From Georgenia sp. TF02-10 (lineage in GTDB: Bacteria > Actinomycetota > Actinomycetes > Actinomycetales > Actinomycetaceae), in NCBI RefSeq assembly GCF_022759505.1, contig NZ_CP094289.1, positions 3,224,001 through 3,288,000 of the forward strand: a stretch of DNA of 64,000 nucleotides, written 5' to 3'. A program made the position numbers and the translations under genes. Under the pieces are notes generated by a model. The model searched no databases and was not told the DNA's origin. It was given only the letters and a program-made list of their open reading frames with translations. Every line of letters starts with the position of its first letter. Position 1 is the stretch's first letter. Below are positions 1 to 9,000 of this stretch, one piece after another.

Positions 1-1
1 C

Positions 2-3000
2 CGGTTCGCCGCGGCCCTGCCCGAGGCGTACAAGGAGGACTTCCCGCCCGAGGTGGGCGCCGCGGACCTGGCCCACCTCGACGCCCTCGCCCCGGGCGCC
101 GTCGGGCTGGACCTGTACCGCGGCCCGGACGCCCGGCCCGGCGAGCGACGGCTGAAGGTCTACACCACCGACCCGCTCACCCTCAGCGGGATCCTGCCGC
201 TCTTCCACCACCTCGGCGTGGCCGTCACCGACGAACGGCCCTACGAGCTGCGCGCCGAGGCGGGCAGCCTCGCCCACGTCTACGACTTCGGCCTGCGCGC
301 CCCCACCGAGGAGGCCTGGGCGGCGCCGGGCAGCCGCGAGCGGTTCCAGGACGCCTTCGCGGCCGTGCGCTCGGGGCTGGCGGACAGCGACGGCTTCAAC
401 ACCCTGGTGCTGCTGGCCGGCCTGACCTGGCGGGAGGTGACCGTCCTGCGCACCCTGGCCGCCTACCTGCGCCAGACCGGGTCGGTCTTCTCCCGCGAGT
501 ACGTCGAGGCCGCGCTGCGGGAGAACCTGGGCACCACCCGCCTGCTCGTCGAGCTCTTCGCGACCCGGTTCGACCCCGGCCGGTACGGCGGGCAGGCCAG
601 CCCGGAGCGGTCGGCGGCCGAGGAGGAGCTGGCCGAGCAGGTCCGCGCGGCGCTGGACGAGGTGACCAACCTCGACCACGACCGGATCATCCGGGCGCTG
701 CTCGCCGTCGTGCGGGCCACCCAGCGGACCAGCTACTACCGCACGGCCGACCGCGCGGGCGGGGCGGCCGGCACCGCTGAGGGGGACGTGGCTGGCACCG
801 ACACCGACGGAGCGGGCGGGCCGGCCGGCTCCGCCGACCGGGACGCCGACGGCGCGGGCGGAGCGTCCGGCGCCGCCGACGGGGACGCGGCCGGCAGCGG
901 CACCGACGACGCCCCAGCAACCCAGCCGCCCGCCGTCGCCCTCAAGATCGACCCCCGGGACCTGCCCGACCTGCCCCAGCCGCGGCCCCGGTTCGAGATC
1001 TTCGTGTGCAGCCCCCGGGTCGAGGGCGTCCACCTCCGCTTCGGCCGGGTGGCGCGCGGCGGGCTGCGCTGGTCGGACCGCCGGGAGGACTTCCGCACCG
1101 AGGTCCTCGGCCTGGTCAAGGCCCAGACGGTGAAGAACGCCGTCATCGTGCCCACCGGCGCCAAGGGCGGCTTCGTGGTGAAGCGGGCGCCGGACCCGGC
1201 GGTGGACCGGGACGCCTGGCTCGCCGAGGGCACCGCCGCCTACCGCACGTTCGTCACCGCCCTGCTCGACGTCACCGACAACCGGGTCGGCGGGGAGGTC
1301 GTCGGCCCGGACCGGGTGGTCCGGCACGACGGCGACGACCCGTACCTGGTGGTAGCCGCGGACAAGGGCACCGCCGCATTCTCCGACCTGGCCAACGCCG
1401 TCGCCCGGGAGCGGGGCTTCTGGCTCGACGACGCCTTCGCCTCCGGCGGGTCCACCGGCTACGACCACAAGAAGATGGGCATCACCGCCCGCGGGGCATG
1501 GGAGTCCGTCACCCGGCACTTCCGCGAGCTCGGCCACGACACCCAGAGCCAGGACTTCACCGTCGTCGGCGTCGGGGACATGAGCGGGGACGTCTTCGGC
1601 AACGGCATGCTGCTCTCCGAACACATCCGCCTGGTCGGCGCCTTCGACCACCGCCACGTCTTCCTCGACCCCGACCCCGACCTGGCCGCCTCCTACGCCG
1701 AGCGGCGCCGGCTGTTCGACCTGCCCCGCTCCTCCTGGGCCGACTACGACCCGGCCCTGATCAGCCCGGGCGGCGGGGTCTACCCCCGCACCGCCAAGTC
1801 GGTGCCGCTCACCCCGCAGGTCCGGGCCCGGCTCGGGATCGCCGACGACGTCGCCGCGCTCACCCCGGCCGAGCTCGTCCGGGCCATCCTCACCGCCCCG
1901 GTGGACCTGCTCTGGAACGGCGGCATCGGCACCTACGTCAAGGCCACCGCCGAGTCCCACGCCCAGGTCGGGGACCGCGCCAACGACGCCGTCCGGGTCG
2001 ACGGCGCCGCGCTGCGCTGCCGGGTCGTCGGGGAGGGCGGCAACCTGGGGCTGACCCAGCGCGGCCGGATCGAGGCCGCGCTGGCCGGGGTGCGGCTGAA
2101 CACGGACGCCATCGACAACTCCGGCGGGGTGGACAGCTCGGACTACGAGGTGAACATCAAGATCGCCCTGGGCGCCGCCCTCCGGTCCGGCCGGATCACC
2201 CGGGCCGAGCGGGACGAGCTGCTCGCCGCGATGACCCCGGACGTGGCCCGGAAGGTGCTGCGGCAGAACTACGAGCAGAACGTGCTGCTCGGCAACGCCC
2301 GCGCCCAGGGGGACCAGATGGTCCCCGCGCACCGGCGCCTGATGACCTGGCTGGAGGACCGCGGGGAGCTGGACCGCGCGCTGGAGTTCCTGCCCACCGA
2401 CGCCGAGCTGGCCCGGCGCGCCGCGGACGGCCACGGCCTGACCTCCCCCGAGTTCGCCGTCCTGGTCGCCTACGCCAAGCTTGCCCTCAAGGCCGACCTG
2501 GTCCGCAGCGGCCTGCCGGACGACCAGTGGTTCGCCGCGACCCTGACGGAGTACTTCCCGCCCGCCCTGCGCACCCGGTTCGCCGCCGAGCTGGCCGAGC
2601 ACCCGCTGCGCCGGGAGATCGTCGTCAGCTCCGTCGCCGGCTCGGTGGTCAACCGGGGCGGGATCACCTTCGTCTACCGGGCGATGGAGGAGACCGGCGC
2701 CGACGCCGAGCAGGTCACCCGCGCGTTCGTCATCTGCCGGGAGGTCTTCGACCTGGCCGGGTTCGTCCGTGCGGTGGAGGCGCTGGACAACGTCGTGCCC
2801 ACCGCCGTGCAGTCCCGGCTCTTCCTGGACTTCCGCCGGCTGCTGGACCGCGCCGTCCGGTGGTTCCTGCGGAACCGGCCGGCGCTGGACGTCGGCGCGG
2901 AGATCGCCCGCTTCGGCCCGGCGGTGGCCGGCTTCCCGAGCATGGCCACGGTGCTCCGGGGCGACGAGCGCGACCGGCTGCAGGCCCAGGCGCAGGAGTA

Positions 3001-3508
3001 CGCCGACGCGGGGGTGCCGGCCGACCTCGCCGAGCACACCGCCTCGCTGCTGGACCGGTACTGCCTCCTCGACGTCACCGAGCTGGCGACCCAGACCGGC
3101 CGGCCGACCGCCGAGGTGGCCGACCTGTACTTCGCGACCTCGGAGTACTTCGGGTTCGACCGGCTGCTCGACCGGGTCCAGCAGCTGCCCCGGGAGGGCC
3201 GGTGGGACACCCTGGCCCGGGGGGCCATGCGGGAGGACCTCTACGCCGTGCTCCGCTCGCTGACCGCCGCGGTGCTGTCGGCGGCCGACGGCGGCGGGCC
3301 GGCCGACAGGGCGGCACCAGCCGGCGACGGCGCCGCCCGGCTGGCGGCCTGGGCCCAGGCACGGGAGGGCATCCTCGCCCCGGTGCGGCAGGCGCTGGCC
3401 GAGATGGACCGGGCCGGCGCCGGAGGCCTGGCGCCGCTGTCGGTCGCGCTGCGGGACCTGCGCGGCCTGGTCCGCCTCGACGAGCTCGCGACCGCTCGCC
3501 CGGCCTGA
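2..3508 (+). CDS. gdh: NAD-specific glutamate dehydrogenase, large type (5' truncated by window edge)
   Basis: Oxidises L-glutamate to 2-oxoglutarate with NAD+ in the cytoplasm. The open frame runs back to base 2 with no stop, so the gene begins outside the window; about 1168 residues are visible of a family that is usually about 1600 residues long. The catalytic region is recognisable by RGGLRWSDR, TGAKGGFVVKR and the GDMSGDVFGNGML segment, followed by the long C-terminal helical part of the 160-180 kDa class. A stretch around bases 765-915 encodes an Ala/Gly/Asp/Thr-rich insertion that looks lineage-specific. The gene is monocistronic here; hairpin repeats follow its stop codon. The family call is secure, the true start is not visible. 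Confidence 0.95.
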   Translation, partial: RFAAALPEAYKEDFPPEVGAADLAHLDALAPGAVGLDLYRGPDARPGERRLKVYTTDPLTLSGILPLFHHLGVAVTDERPYELRAEAGSLAHVYDFGLRAPTEEAWAAPGSRERFQDAFAAVRSGLADSDGFNTLVLLAGLTWREVTVLRTLAAYLRQTGSVFSREYVEAALRENLGTTRLLVELFATRFDPGRYGGQASPERSAAEEELAEQVRAALDEVTNLDHDRIIRALLAVVRATQRTSYYRTADRAGGAAGTAEGDVAGTDTDGAGGPAGSADRDADGAGGASGAADGDAAGSGTDDAPATQPPAVALKIDPRDLPDLPQPRPRFEIFVCSPRVEGVHLRFGRVARGGLRWSDRREDFRTEVLGLVKAQTVKNAVIVPTGAKGGFVVKRAPDPAVDRDAWLAEGTAAYRTFVTALLDVTDNRVGGEVVGPDRVVRHDGDDPYLVVAADKGTAAFSDLANAVARERGFWLDDAFASGGSTGYDHKKMGITARGAWESVTRHFRELGHDTQSQDFTVVGVGDMSGDVFGNGMLLSEHIRLVGAFDHRHVFLDPDPDLAASYAERRRLFDLPRSSWADYDPALISPGGGVYPRTAKSVPLTPQVRARLGIADDVAALTPAELVRAILTAPVDLLWNGGIGTYVKATAESHAQVGDRANDAVRVDGAALRCRVVGEGGNLGLTQRGRIEAALAGVRLNTDAIDNSGGVDSSDYEVNIKIALGAALRSGRITRAERDELLAAMTPDVARKVLRQNYEQNVLLGNARAQGDQMVPAHRRLMTWLEDRGELDRALEFLPTDAELARRAADGHGLTSPEFAVLVAYAKLALKADLVRSGLPDDQWFAATLTEYFPPALRTRFAAELAEHPLRREIVVSSVAGSVVNRGGITFVYRAMEETGADAEQVTRAFVICREVFDLAGFVRAVEALDNVVPTAVQSRLFLDFRRLLDRAVRWFLRNRPALDVGAEIARFGPAVAGFPSMATVLRGDERDRLQAQAQEYADAGVPADLAEHTASLLDRYCLLDVTELATQTGRPTAEVADLYFATSEYFGFDRLLDRVQQLPREGRWDTLARGAMREDLYAVLRSLTAAVLSAADGGGPADRAAPAGDGAARLAAWAQAREGILAPVRQALAEMDRAGAGGLAPLSVALRDLRGLVRLDELATARPA

Positions 3509-3541
3509 CCTCCGGCCGCCGCAACCACCGCCCAGACCACA

Positions 3542-3592
3542 TCGAGAACGACAAAACGGTTGCTCCCGGCAACCACTTTGCCAGTCTCGACG
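3542..3592 (-). repeat. Hairpin repeat, copy 1
   Basis: Imperfect 51-bp palindrome. The core arms are GGTTGCT and GGCAACC separated by 3-5 nt, and the outer arms are TCGAGA and TCTCGA. It lies between the convergent ends of the glutamate dehydrogenase and the quinone oxidoreductase genes. On the minus strand the arms pair with many G-U wobbles, so the RNA-forming strand is minus, meaning downstream of the oxidoreductase transcript. Confidence 0.85.
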
Positions 3593-3631
3593 CACACAGC
3601 GGCCGCCACCACCGCCCGCCCAACACCGACA

Positions 3632-3682
3632 ACGACAACGACAAGACAGTTGCTCCCAGCAACCACTTTGCCAGTCTCGACG
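3632..3682 (-). repeat. Hairpin repeat, copy 2
   Basis: Second copy of the same element, 90 bp from copy 1 (start to start) and in the same orientation. The right half (AGCAACCACTTTGCCAGTC) is identical in sequence to copy 3. The left half has diverged (GACAACGACAAGACAGTTGC). Copies 1 and 2 form a tandem doublet in the 283-bp convergent gap, which holds no gene. Confidence 0.85.
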
Positions 3683-3791
3683 AGGCACAGCCGCCGCCAC
3701 CACCGCCCGGACACCGTCACCCGCGCCGGGGCCAGCGTGGGCGATTCGCGGATACCTCTGTGCCGTATGCGTCTGTGCCGACGTTCTCGGC

Positions 3792-4814
3792 TCAGTCGTC
3801 GAGCCGCACCACGTGCTTGCCGAGAGTCGAGCCGGACTCGACATCGGCGTGAGCGTCGCGGACGTGCTCCAGGCCCACGTAGACCTTCGCGACCGGCGCC
3901 TTGAGTCGGCCGTCGGCGATGGCTTGGAGCTGTTGCTGGAACACCTGAGGGGGCAGGTCTGTCGCCTGGCCCGCATAGCTGGTCAGCCTCACCCCGCTGG
4001 GGATCATGAACGGGCTGAAGTCGGGAATGCTCCATCCGCCTGCCAGGGCGCCCGTGAAGCATGCGGTGCCGTGCCTGCGCACGCACCCGAGGGTGTCGGG
4101 CAGCACGGTGCAGCCCACGAGCTCGAGTGCGGCGTCGACGCCGGCTGGTGCGAGGCCGTGGACCTTGGCGGCGATCTCTCCGTCGTCCACGATGGGATGG
4201 TCGACGCCGATGGCCCGTAGCTCGTCGGTACGGTCGGCGTGACGGGTGGTGGAGATGACGGTGGCGTCCATGTCCTTCGCGATCGTCGCGGCGCTCAGCC
4301 CGACCGTGGACGTGCCCCCACGGATCAGCAGGGTCTGCCCGGCCTGCAGATCAAGGCCGGTGGTCAGCGATCCGTAGGCGGTCTGGAACATCTCGGGCAG
4401 TGCGCCGACGACGTCCCACCCCAGCGCGGTCTCGAACCCGATGACCTGTGCCGCGGGGACGGTGACGTACTGGGCGTAGGAACCGTCAAAGGTGCGGCCC
4501 ATGCCACCCATCATCGTGGCTACCTGCTGCCCCGGACGTAGGTCGCTGTCCTCGTCGGCCTCGTCGACCACGCCGACGGCCTCGATGCCGGGGATGCGGG
4601 GGTAGGTGACCTCCGGGTCTGACTCGCCCTTGCGGGTGGTGACCTCGGACTCGTTGACGCCGAAGGCCTTCACCGCGATCCGCACCCAGCCCGGCTGCCG
4701 TTCGGGGACCGGGACGTCTTTGAGCTCCAGCGCGTCCAGATCCCCGGGGCGGGTGACGACGACGGCTCGCATCGCGTCAGGTGTGGTGCCTACAGCTGAT
4801 TCCGTGCGGCTCAT
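3792..4814 (-). CDS. Zinc-less NADPH:quinone oxidoreductase (MDR superfamily)
   Basis: A 340-residue medium-chain dehydrogenase/reductase, expected to reduce quinones or enones with NADPH. It has an N-terminal GroES-like fold (residues about 15-130, with FGVNESEVTTRKGE and PGIEAVGVV) and a Rossmann domain whose nucleotide loop reads IRGGTSTVGLSAATIA. The structural zinc cysteine cluster of alcohol dehydrogenases is absent. Start 4814 is chosen because AAGGAG lies 6 nt upstream; an inner ATG at residue 15 (MRAVVV) is the family's usual start, so 4772 remains possible. It is followed by the hairpin repeat doublet, and a TetR-like remnant lies directly upstream, so it was probably under local repressor control. 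The substrate cannot be read from sequence. Confidence 0.88.
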   Translation of the reverse strand: MSRTESAVGTTPDAMRAVVVTRPGDLDALELKDVPVPERQPGWVRIAVKAFGVNESEVTTRKGESDPEVTYPRIPGIEAVGVVDEADEDSDLRPGQQVATMMGGMGRTFDGSYAQYVTVPAAQVIGFETALGWDVVGALPEMFQTAYGSLTTGLDLQAGQTLLIRGGTSTVGLSAATIAKDMDATVISTTRHADRTDELRAIGVDHPIVDDGEIAAKVHGLAPAGVDAALELVGCTVLPDTLGCVRRHGTACFTGALAGGWSIPDFSPFMIPSGVRLTSYAGQATDLPPQVFQQQLQAIADGRLKAPVAKVYVGLEHVRDAHADVESGSTLGKHVVRLDD

Positions 4815-4992
4815 TGCAGCTCCTTGCGTTCGGGTCTTCGGGACTCCTGCTAGGGACGGCGCTCCAGAGGTCGAGGGCTGTCCTCATGGTCCACCTTCCG
4901 GTGCGGTCTCGCGCCTTGCGTCCTGCGTCGTGCCCGGCTGCGTGAGTACGGCGCTCAGCCGGCCTTGGGACCGGCAGGTCGCCTGGTGAGCA

Positions 4993-5262
4993 CCGGTGCG
5001 CGTCACTGACGAACTCATCGACGATGGATCGATAGGCGCGACGGACCGCGTCCTCGTCCAGGGGCCGCTTCATGGAAGGAGCGGTAGTCCACCAGCCCCA
5101 CATGAGTGCGTCAACGGCACGGGCGGCGGCGTCCGGGAAGTGCTCACGCAGGACGGTGAGTGCCTCTTCCTGGAAGTCACGCAAGATCGCTGCGACCCTG
5201 GTACTGCACGCCGCGTATTGGTACATCTCCGTGTATACCGAGGCGACCCGTCGACCCGCCAC
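4993..5262 (-). pseudogene. Remnant of a TetR-like regulator (C-terminal part only)
   Basis: About 90 residues resemble the ligand-binding half of TetR regulators: an amphipathic helix series with ILRDFQEEALTVLREHF followed by ALMWGWWTT and a closing VRRAYRSIVDEF helix. No helix-turn-helix precedes it; the upstream DNA is already the MmcQ gene on the other strand. The frame then runs on through a Arg/Pro-rich stretch into the start of the oxidoreductase gene, which suggests a lost stop or frameshift. A TetR gene beside an oxidoreductase is a common pairing, which is the main contextual support. The assignment is tentative. Confidence 0.35.
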
Positions 5263-5280
5263 CTCTGGAAGGGAAGAACA

Positions 5281-5646
5281 GTGAGCCTGTCGGGAGAGCA
5301 GCTGCAGCAGGTCGCACGCGACACGGCCGGCTCACTGGCCGGCGTCAGCCATGGGCGCCCGTTCACCCCGCACCTGGACGTGTGGAAGGTCGCGGACAAG
5401 GTCTTCCTTGTCGTCACCGACGACGATCCCGACGCCCAGATCATCACGGTGAAGGTAGACCCTCACCATGGGGAGACACTGCGTCGTGACCACGAGACGA
5501 TCACCGCAGGCCGGTACTTCAACAAGCGGCACTGGGTGTCCGTCGGAGCCGGGCGCGGGATCACCAAGCACGTCGTCGAGGACCTCGTGCTCGGCTCCTA
5601 CGAGCTCGTCGCCGACCACCTGCCCACCAAGGACAGGCCGGCATGA
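5281..5646 (+). CDS. MmcQ/YjbR family DNA-binding-like protein
   Basis: A 121-residue protein of the MmcQ/YjbR (DUF419) family, a CyaY-like fold whose role is not settled. Family marks are the DVWKVADKVFLVV strand pair, ITVKVDP, the NKRHWVSV loop and the closing LVLGSYELVADHLP. The GTG at 5281 is preceded by GGAAGGGAAG, and from here the length matches the family (about 115-125 residues); the frame is open further upstream to 4996 but that part overlaps the TetR remnant and is not conserved-looking. It ends 126 bp before the convergent marC gene; hairpin repeat copy 3 fills that gap. Confidence 0.8.
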   Translation: MSLSGEQLQQVARDTAGSLAGVSHGRPFTPHLDVWKVADKVFLVVTDDDPDAQIITVKVDPHHGETLRRDHETITAGRYFNKRHWVSVGAGRGITKHVVEDLVLGSYELVADHLPTKDRPA

Positions 5647-5674
5647 GCTCGTAGCCACCGCCGTCCGACCAACA

Positions 5675-5725
5675 CCGAGAACGACAAAACGGTTGCTCCC
5701 AGCAACCACTTTGCCAGTCTCGACG
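5675..5725 (-). repeat. Hairpin repeat, copy 3
   Basis: Third copy of the 51-bp imperfect palindrome, nearly identical to copy 1. It lies in the 125-bp convergent gap between the MmcQ/YjbR and marC genes. The RNA-pairing strand is minus, downstream of marC. Confidence 0.85.
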
Positions 5726-5771
5726 CAGCACGGCCCCGTGCCGGCCGGCCCCCAGCCCAGCCCAGCCCCGG

Positions 5772-6392
5772 TCAGTAGTGCATGTCGACGAACGCGAACA
5801 CGGCGTCGGCCATGAGCTGCACGGCGATCGCGGCGAGCAGCAGGCCGGCGATCCGGGTGACCAGCGTGGTGCCGCCGTCGCCGAGCACCCGGTGGATCAC
5901 CCCGGCGAACCGCATCGCCGCCCAGAGGACCAGGTGCACGCCCACCAGCGCGACCCCGATCGCGACCCACCCGGGCGGGCCCTCGACGTCCTGCACCGCG
6001 AGCATGGCCGCCACGATCGCGCCCGGCCCGGCGAGCAGCGGGGTGCCCAGCGGCACGAGCGCCACGTTCACCCCGTTCGGCGACGATCCGGGCTCCTCCT
6101 GCTTGCCGGTGAGCAGCTCCATCGCGACCAGCAGCAGCAGCAAGCCGCCGGAGAGCTGCAGGGCCGGCACGGAGATGTGCAGGAAGTCCAGGATGTACTG
6201 GCCGAACAGGGTGAAGGCGAGGATCACCCCGAAGGCCACCGCGGTTGCCTGCCGGGCCGCCACCCGCCGCTGCCGGGCGGTCATCGTCGAGGTCAGGGCG
6301 AGGAAGACGGGCACCGTGCCCGGCGGGTCCATGATGACGAAGAGGGTCAGGAAGGTGGTCGACAGCAGGCCGACGTCGACGATCTCGGTCAT
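5772..6392 (-). CDS. MarC family integral membrane protein
   Basis: A 206-residue inner-membrane protein of the MarC/NAAT family. Six hydrophobic segments are visible, the first carrying the family motif FVIMDPPGTVPVFLALT and the fourth GTPLLAGPGAIVAAML. Members have been proposed as amino-acid exporters, but the function is unproven. Its ATG overlaps the stop of the PHP phosphoesterase gene by 4 bp (ATGA), so the two are translationally coupled and it is the second gene of that leftward pair. The hairpin repeat beyond its stop may terminate or stabilise the transcript. Confidence 0.9.
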   Translation of the reverse strand: MTEIVDVGLLSTTFLTLFVIMDPPGTVPVFLALTSTMTARQRRVAARQATAVAFGVILAFTLFGQYILDFLHISVPALQLSGGLLLLLVAMELLTGKQEEPGSSPNGVNVALVPLGTPLLAGPGAIVAAMLAVQDVEGPPGWVAIGVALVGVHLVLWAAMRFAGVIHRVLGDGGTTLVTRIAGLLLAAIAVQLMADAVFAFVDMHY

Positions 6393-7231
6393 GGCCGCAC
6401 CACCGGCAGGCTCCCCTCGCTCTCGATCAGGGCCAGCACGGCCGGGTCCGTCGTGTGCTCGCCGAGCACGTTGAGCTTGCCCGTGCCGTGGTAGTCGCTG
6501 GCCCCGGTGCGGGCCAGGCCGAGCCGGTCCGCGAGCGCGGCGAGCTCGGCCCGCGCGACCGGGCTGTGGTCCCGGTGGTCGACCTCCAGGGCGGCCAGGC
6601 CGGCGTCGGCCATGGCGGCGACGACGGCGTCGCTGACCACCCGCCCGCGGGTGGCGGCGCGGGGGTGGGCCATCACCGGCACCCCGCCGGCGGCCCGGAC
6701 CAGGCCGACGAGCGTCACCGCGTCCGGGGCGTGGTAGCGCACGTAGTAGGGCCCGCGCGAGGAGAGGATGGTCGCGAAGCAGGTGTCCCGGTCCGGGGCG
6801 ACGCCGGCGGCGACCAGCGCGTCAGCCATGTGTGGCCGCCCCACGGTCGCCCCGGGGGCGACCTGGGCGCGGACGTCCGCCCAGGTGATCGGGAAGTCCT
6901 GGGACAGCCGGTCGACCATGATCCGGGCGCGCTCCTCCCGGGAGCGCCGGGACCGGTCGACCTCCGCGGCGAGGTCGGGCTCCGCCGGGTCGTGCAGGTA
7001 GCTGAGCAGGTGCACCGAGATCCCGCCCGCCTGGCAGGACAGCTCGGCCCCGCGCAGCAGGGCCACCCCGGTCTCGGCGACGGCGGCCTCGGCCTCGGCC
7101 CAGCCGGCGACGGTGTCGTGGTCGGTGATCCCGACGACGTCGAGGCCGGCCGCGGCCGCGGCGCGCACCAGGTTGGCGGGGCTGTCGGTGCCGTCGGAGG
7201 CGGTCGAGTGCGCGTGCGGGTCGATGCGCAT
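6389..7231 (-). CDS. PHP-domain phosphoesterase
   Basis: A 280-residue PHP-superfamily metal-dependent hydrolase, of the type that hydrolyses 3',5'-nucleoside bisphosphates or short oligonucleotides (YciV/RNase AM-like). The metal-binding motifs are intact and in order: HAHSTASDG at the N-terminus, GITDHDT, an internal GRPHMADALV, VPVMAHPRA and the C-terminal TGASDYHG. The ATG at 7231 starts directly at the first metal motif, as in the family; an in-frame GTG five codons upstream is an alternative. It is divergent from the aminopeptidase P gene (about 100 bp apart) and coupled to marC. Confidence 0.9.
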   Translation of the reverse strand: MRIDPHAHSTASDGTDSPANLVRAAAAAGLDVVGITDHDTVAGWAEAEAAVAETGVALLRGAELSCQAGGISVHLLSYLHDPAEPDLAAEVDRSRRSREERARIMVDRLSQDFPITWADVRAQVAPGATVGRPHMADALVAAGVAPDRDTCFATILSSRGPYYVRYHAPDAVTLVGLVRAAGGVPVMAHPRAATRGRVVSDAVVAAMADAGLAALEVDHRDHSPVARAELAALADRLGLARTGASDYHGTGKLNVLGEHTTDPAVLALIESEGSLPVVRP

Positions 7232-7333
7232 CTCGTCTGCTGGCACCCGCCCAGGGTATCCGTGGCGCCGGAGGCGTCCGGCAGCGGGCGCCCGCCCCGA
7301 CGGGGCGGCGCCAGCCGGTGGCACGATGGAGGG

Positions 7334-8986
7334 ATGAGCCAGGACACCGCCTCCGACCAGCCCCTGCAGGACCGCGGGGACAACCGCTCCCAGAAGCCCA
7401 GCAGCCCGGCCTTCCGCGCCTTCATCGCCGACGGCTGGGGGCCGCGGCCGGAGGGTCTGCCCGAGCGCTCCCCGGCGGCGGATCCGGCGGCGCTGCGCCG
7501 CGCGGCGGTCGGCCGGCTCTTCCCCGGCGAGCGGCTCGTGGTCCCGGCCGGGCAGCTGGTCGTCCGCAGCAACGACACCGACTACCGGTTCCGCCCGCAC
7601 TCGGCGTTCGCCCACCTCACCGGGCTCGGCACGGACCTGGAGCCGGACGCCGTCCTGGTCCTGCACCCGCTGGACGAGGCCGACGGCGGCCGGGGCGGTG
7701 CGGCCGAGGCCACCACCGGCGAGCCGGCCACCGAGGCCACCACCGGCGAGCCGGCCACCGAGACCACCGACACCCAGGGCACCGACGAGGCCACCGGCAT
7801 CCGTGCCACCGACGCCCGCCCCACCCACGAGGCGGTGCTGTACTTCCGGCCGCGGGCCGGGCGCGACACCGAGGAGTTCTACGGCGACTCCCGCTACGGC
7901 GAGCTGTGGGTGGGGGCGCGCCCCTCGCTGGCGGAGATGGCGGCCGTGACCGGCCTGCGGGTGGAGCACATCGACAGCCTCGCCGACGCCCTGGCCAAGG
8001 ACGTCGGCGCCGGGCAGGTGCAGTTACGGGTGGTGCCGGCGGCCGACGCCGCCGTCTCCGCCCTCGTCGAGAAGCTCCGGGCCGAGGCCGGCGTGACCAC
8101 CGGCACCACCGAGGCCGACGCCCGCCTGGCGGAGGCGCTCTCCGAGCTCCGGCTGCGCAAGGACGACCACGAGGTCGGGCAGGTCCGGGAGGCCGTCGCC
8201 GCCACCGCCCGGGGCTTCGAGGACGTCATCCGCTCCTTCCCCCGGGCGGTGGCGCACCCGCGCGGCGAGCGGGTCGTCGAGGGCGCGTTCGAGGCCCGGG
8301 CGCGGGAGGAGGGCAACGGGACGGGCTACGAGACCATCGCCGCCGCCGGCGAGCACGCCAGCACCCTGCACTGGATCACCAACGACGGGCAGGTCCGCCC
8401 CGGGCAGCTCGTCCTGGTCGACGCCGGCGTCGAGGTCGACTCGCTCTACACCGCCGACATCACCCGCACCCTCCCGGTCGACGGCGTCTTCAGCGCCGCC
8501 CAGCGGCAGGTGTACGAGGCGGTCCTGGCCGCCGCCGACGCCGCCTTCGCCCGGGCGGGCCGGCCGGGCACCCGGTTCAAGGACGTCCACGCCGCCGCGA
8601 TGGAGGTCATCGCCGCCCGCCTGGAGGAGTGGGGGATGCTCCCCGGCACCGCCGCGGAGTCCCTGGCGCCCGAGGGCCAGTTCCACCGGCGGTGGATGGT
8701 GCACGGCACCAGCCACCACCTCGGCCTGGACGTCCACGACTGCGCCCAGGCCCGCCGGGAGATGTACCTGGAGGCCGAGCTCGCGCCCGGGATGATCTTC
8801 ACCATCGAGCCGGGCCTGTACTTCCGGGCCGACGACCTGAAGGTGCCGGCGGAGCTGCGCGGCATCTCGGTGCGCATCGAGGACGACATCCTCGTCCGCC
8901 CGGACGGGTCGGTGGAGAACCTCTCCGCCGCTATCCCCCGGACGGTGGCCGACGTCGAGGCGTGGGTGGCCCGGCTGCGCGGCTGA
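7334..8986 (+). CDS. pepP: Xaa-Pro aminopeptidase (aminopeptidase P, M24B)
   Basis: A 550-residue cytosolic metallopeptidase that removes an N-terminal residue preceding proline. The N-terminal creatinase-like domain covers residues about 25-260 and the pita-bread catalytic domain about 270-540. The dinuclear metal ligands are visible as VDAGVEVDSLYTADITR, HGTSHHLGLDVHD, FTIEPGLYF and SVRIEDDI. ATG 7334 follows GGAGGG almost without spacing; the preceding frame is open but lacks family sequence. Residues about 120-155 are a Thr/Glu/Ala-rich insertion partly built from a 27-bp tandem duplication. The gene is convergent with the isomerase gene, and their stop codons share a palindrome. Confidence 0.93.
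   Translation: MSQDTASDQPLQDRGDNRSQKPSSPAFRAFIADGWGPRPEGLPERSPAADPAALRRAAVGRLFPGERLVVPAGQLVVRSNDTDYRFRPHSAFAHLTGLGTDLEPDAVLVLHPLDEADGGRGGAAEATTGEPATEATTGEPATETTDTQGTDEATGIRATDARPTHEAVLYFRPRAGRDTEEFYGDSRYGELWVGARPSLAEMAAVTGLRVEHIDSLADALAKDVGAGQVQLRVVPAADAAVSALVEKLRAEAGVTTGTTEADARLAEALSELRLRKDDHEVGQVREAVAATARGFEDVIRSFPRAVAHPRGERVVEGAFEARAREEGNGTGYETIAAAGEHASTLHWITNDGQVRPGQLVLVDAGVEVDSLYTADITRTLPVDGVFSAAQRQVYEAVLAAADAAFARAGRPGTRFKDVHAAAMEVIAARLEEWGMLPGTAAESLAPEGQFHRRWMVHGTSHHLGLDVHDCAQARREMYLEAELAPGMIFTIEPGLYFRADDLKVPAELRGISVRIEDDILVRPDGSVENLSAAIPRTVADVEAWVARLRG
7706..7759 (+). repeat. 27-bp tandem duplication inside pepP
   Basis: Two perfect head-to-tail copies (7706-7732 and 7733-7759). They encode the repeated residues EATTGEPAT, so the frame is kept. 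They lie in a low-complexity loop of the N-terminal domain. Confidence 0.9.
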
Positions 8987-9000
8987 GCTGGGGCTCAGCC
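8981..9000. terminator. Perfect hairpin spanning two convergent stop codons
   Basis: Arms GGCTGAGC (8981-8988) and GCTCAGCC (8993-9000) pair perfectly around a 4-nt loop. The TGA of pepP is in the left arm and the TGA of the minus-strand isomerase is in the right arm. It reads the same on both strands and probably serves as a bidirectional terminator, though no U-tract follows. Confidence 0.6.

Noticed and set aside
3542-3682. Possible CRISPR repeat pair
   Set aside because: Only two units here, each palindromic over its full length, diverged from each other, and no spacers or cas genes; other copies are far apart and inverted.
1006-3852. 948-residue plus-strand frame inside the glutamate dehydrogenase gene
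   Set aside because: Arg/Pro/Gly-rich shadow of the true frame; the hairpin repeats even read into it.
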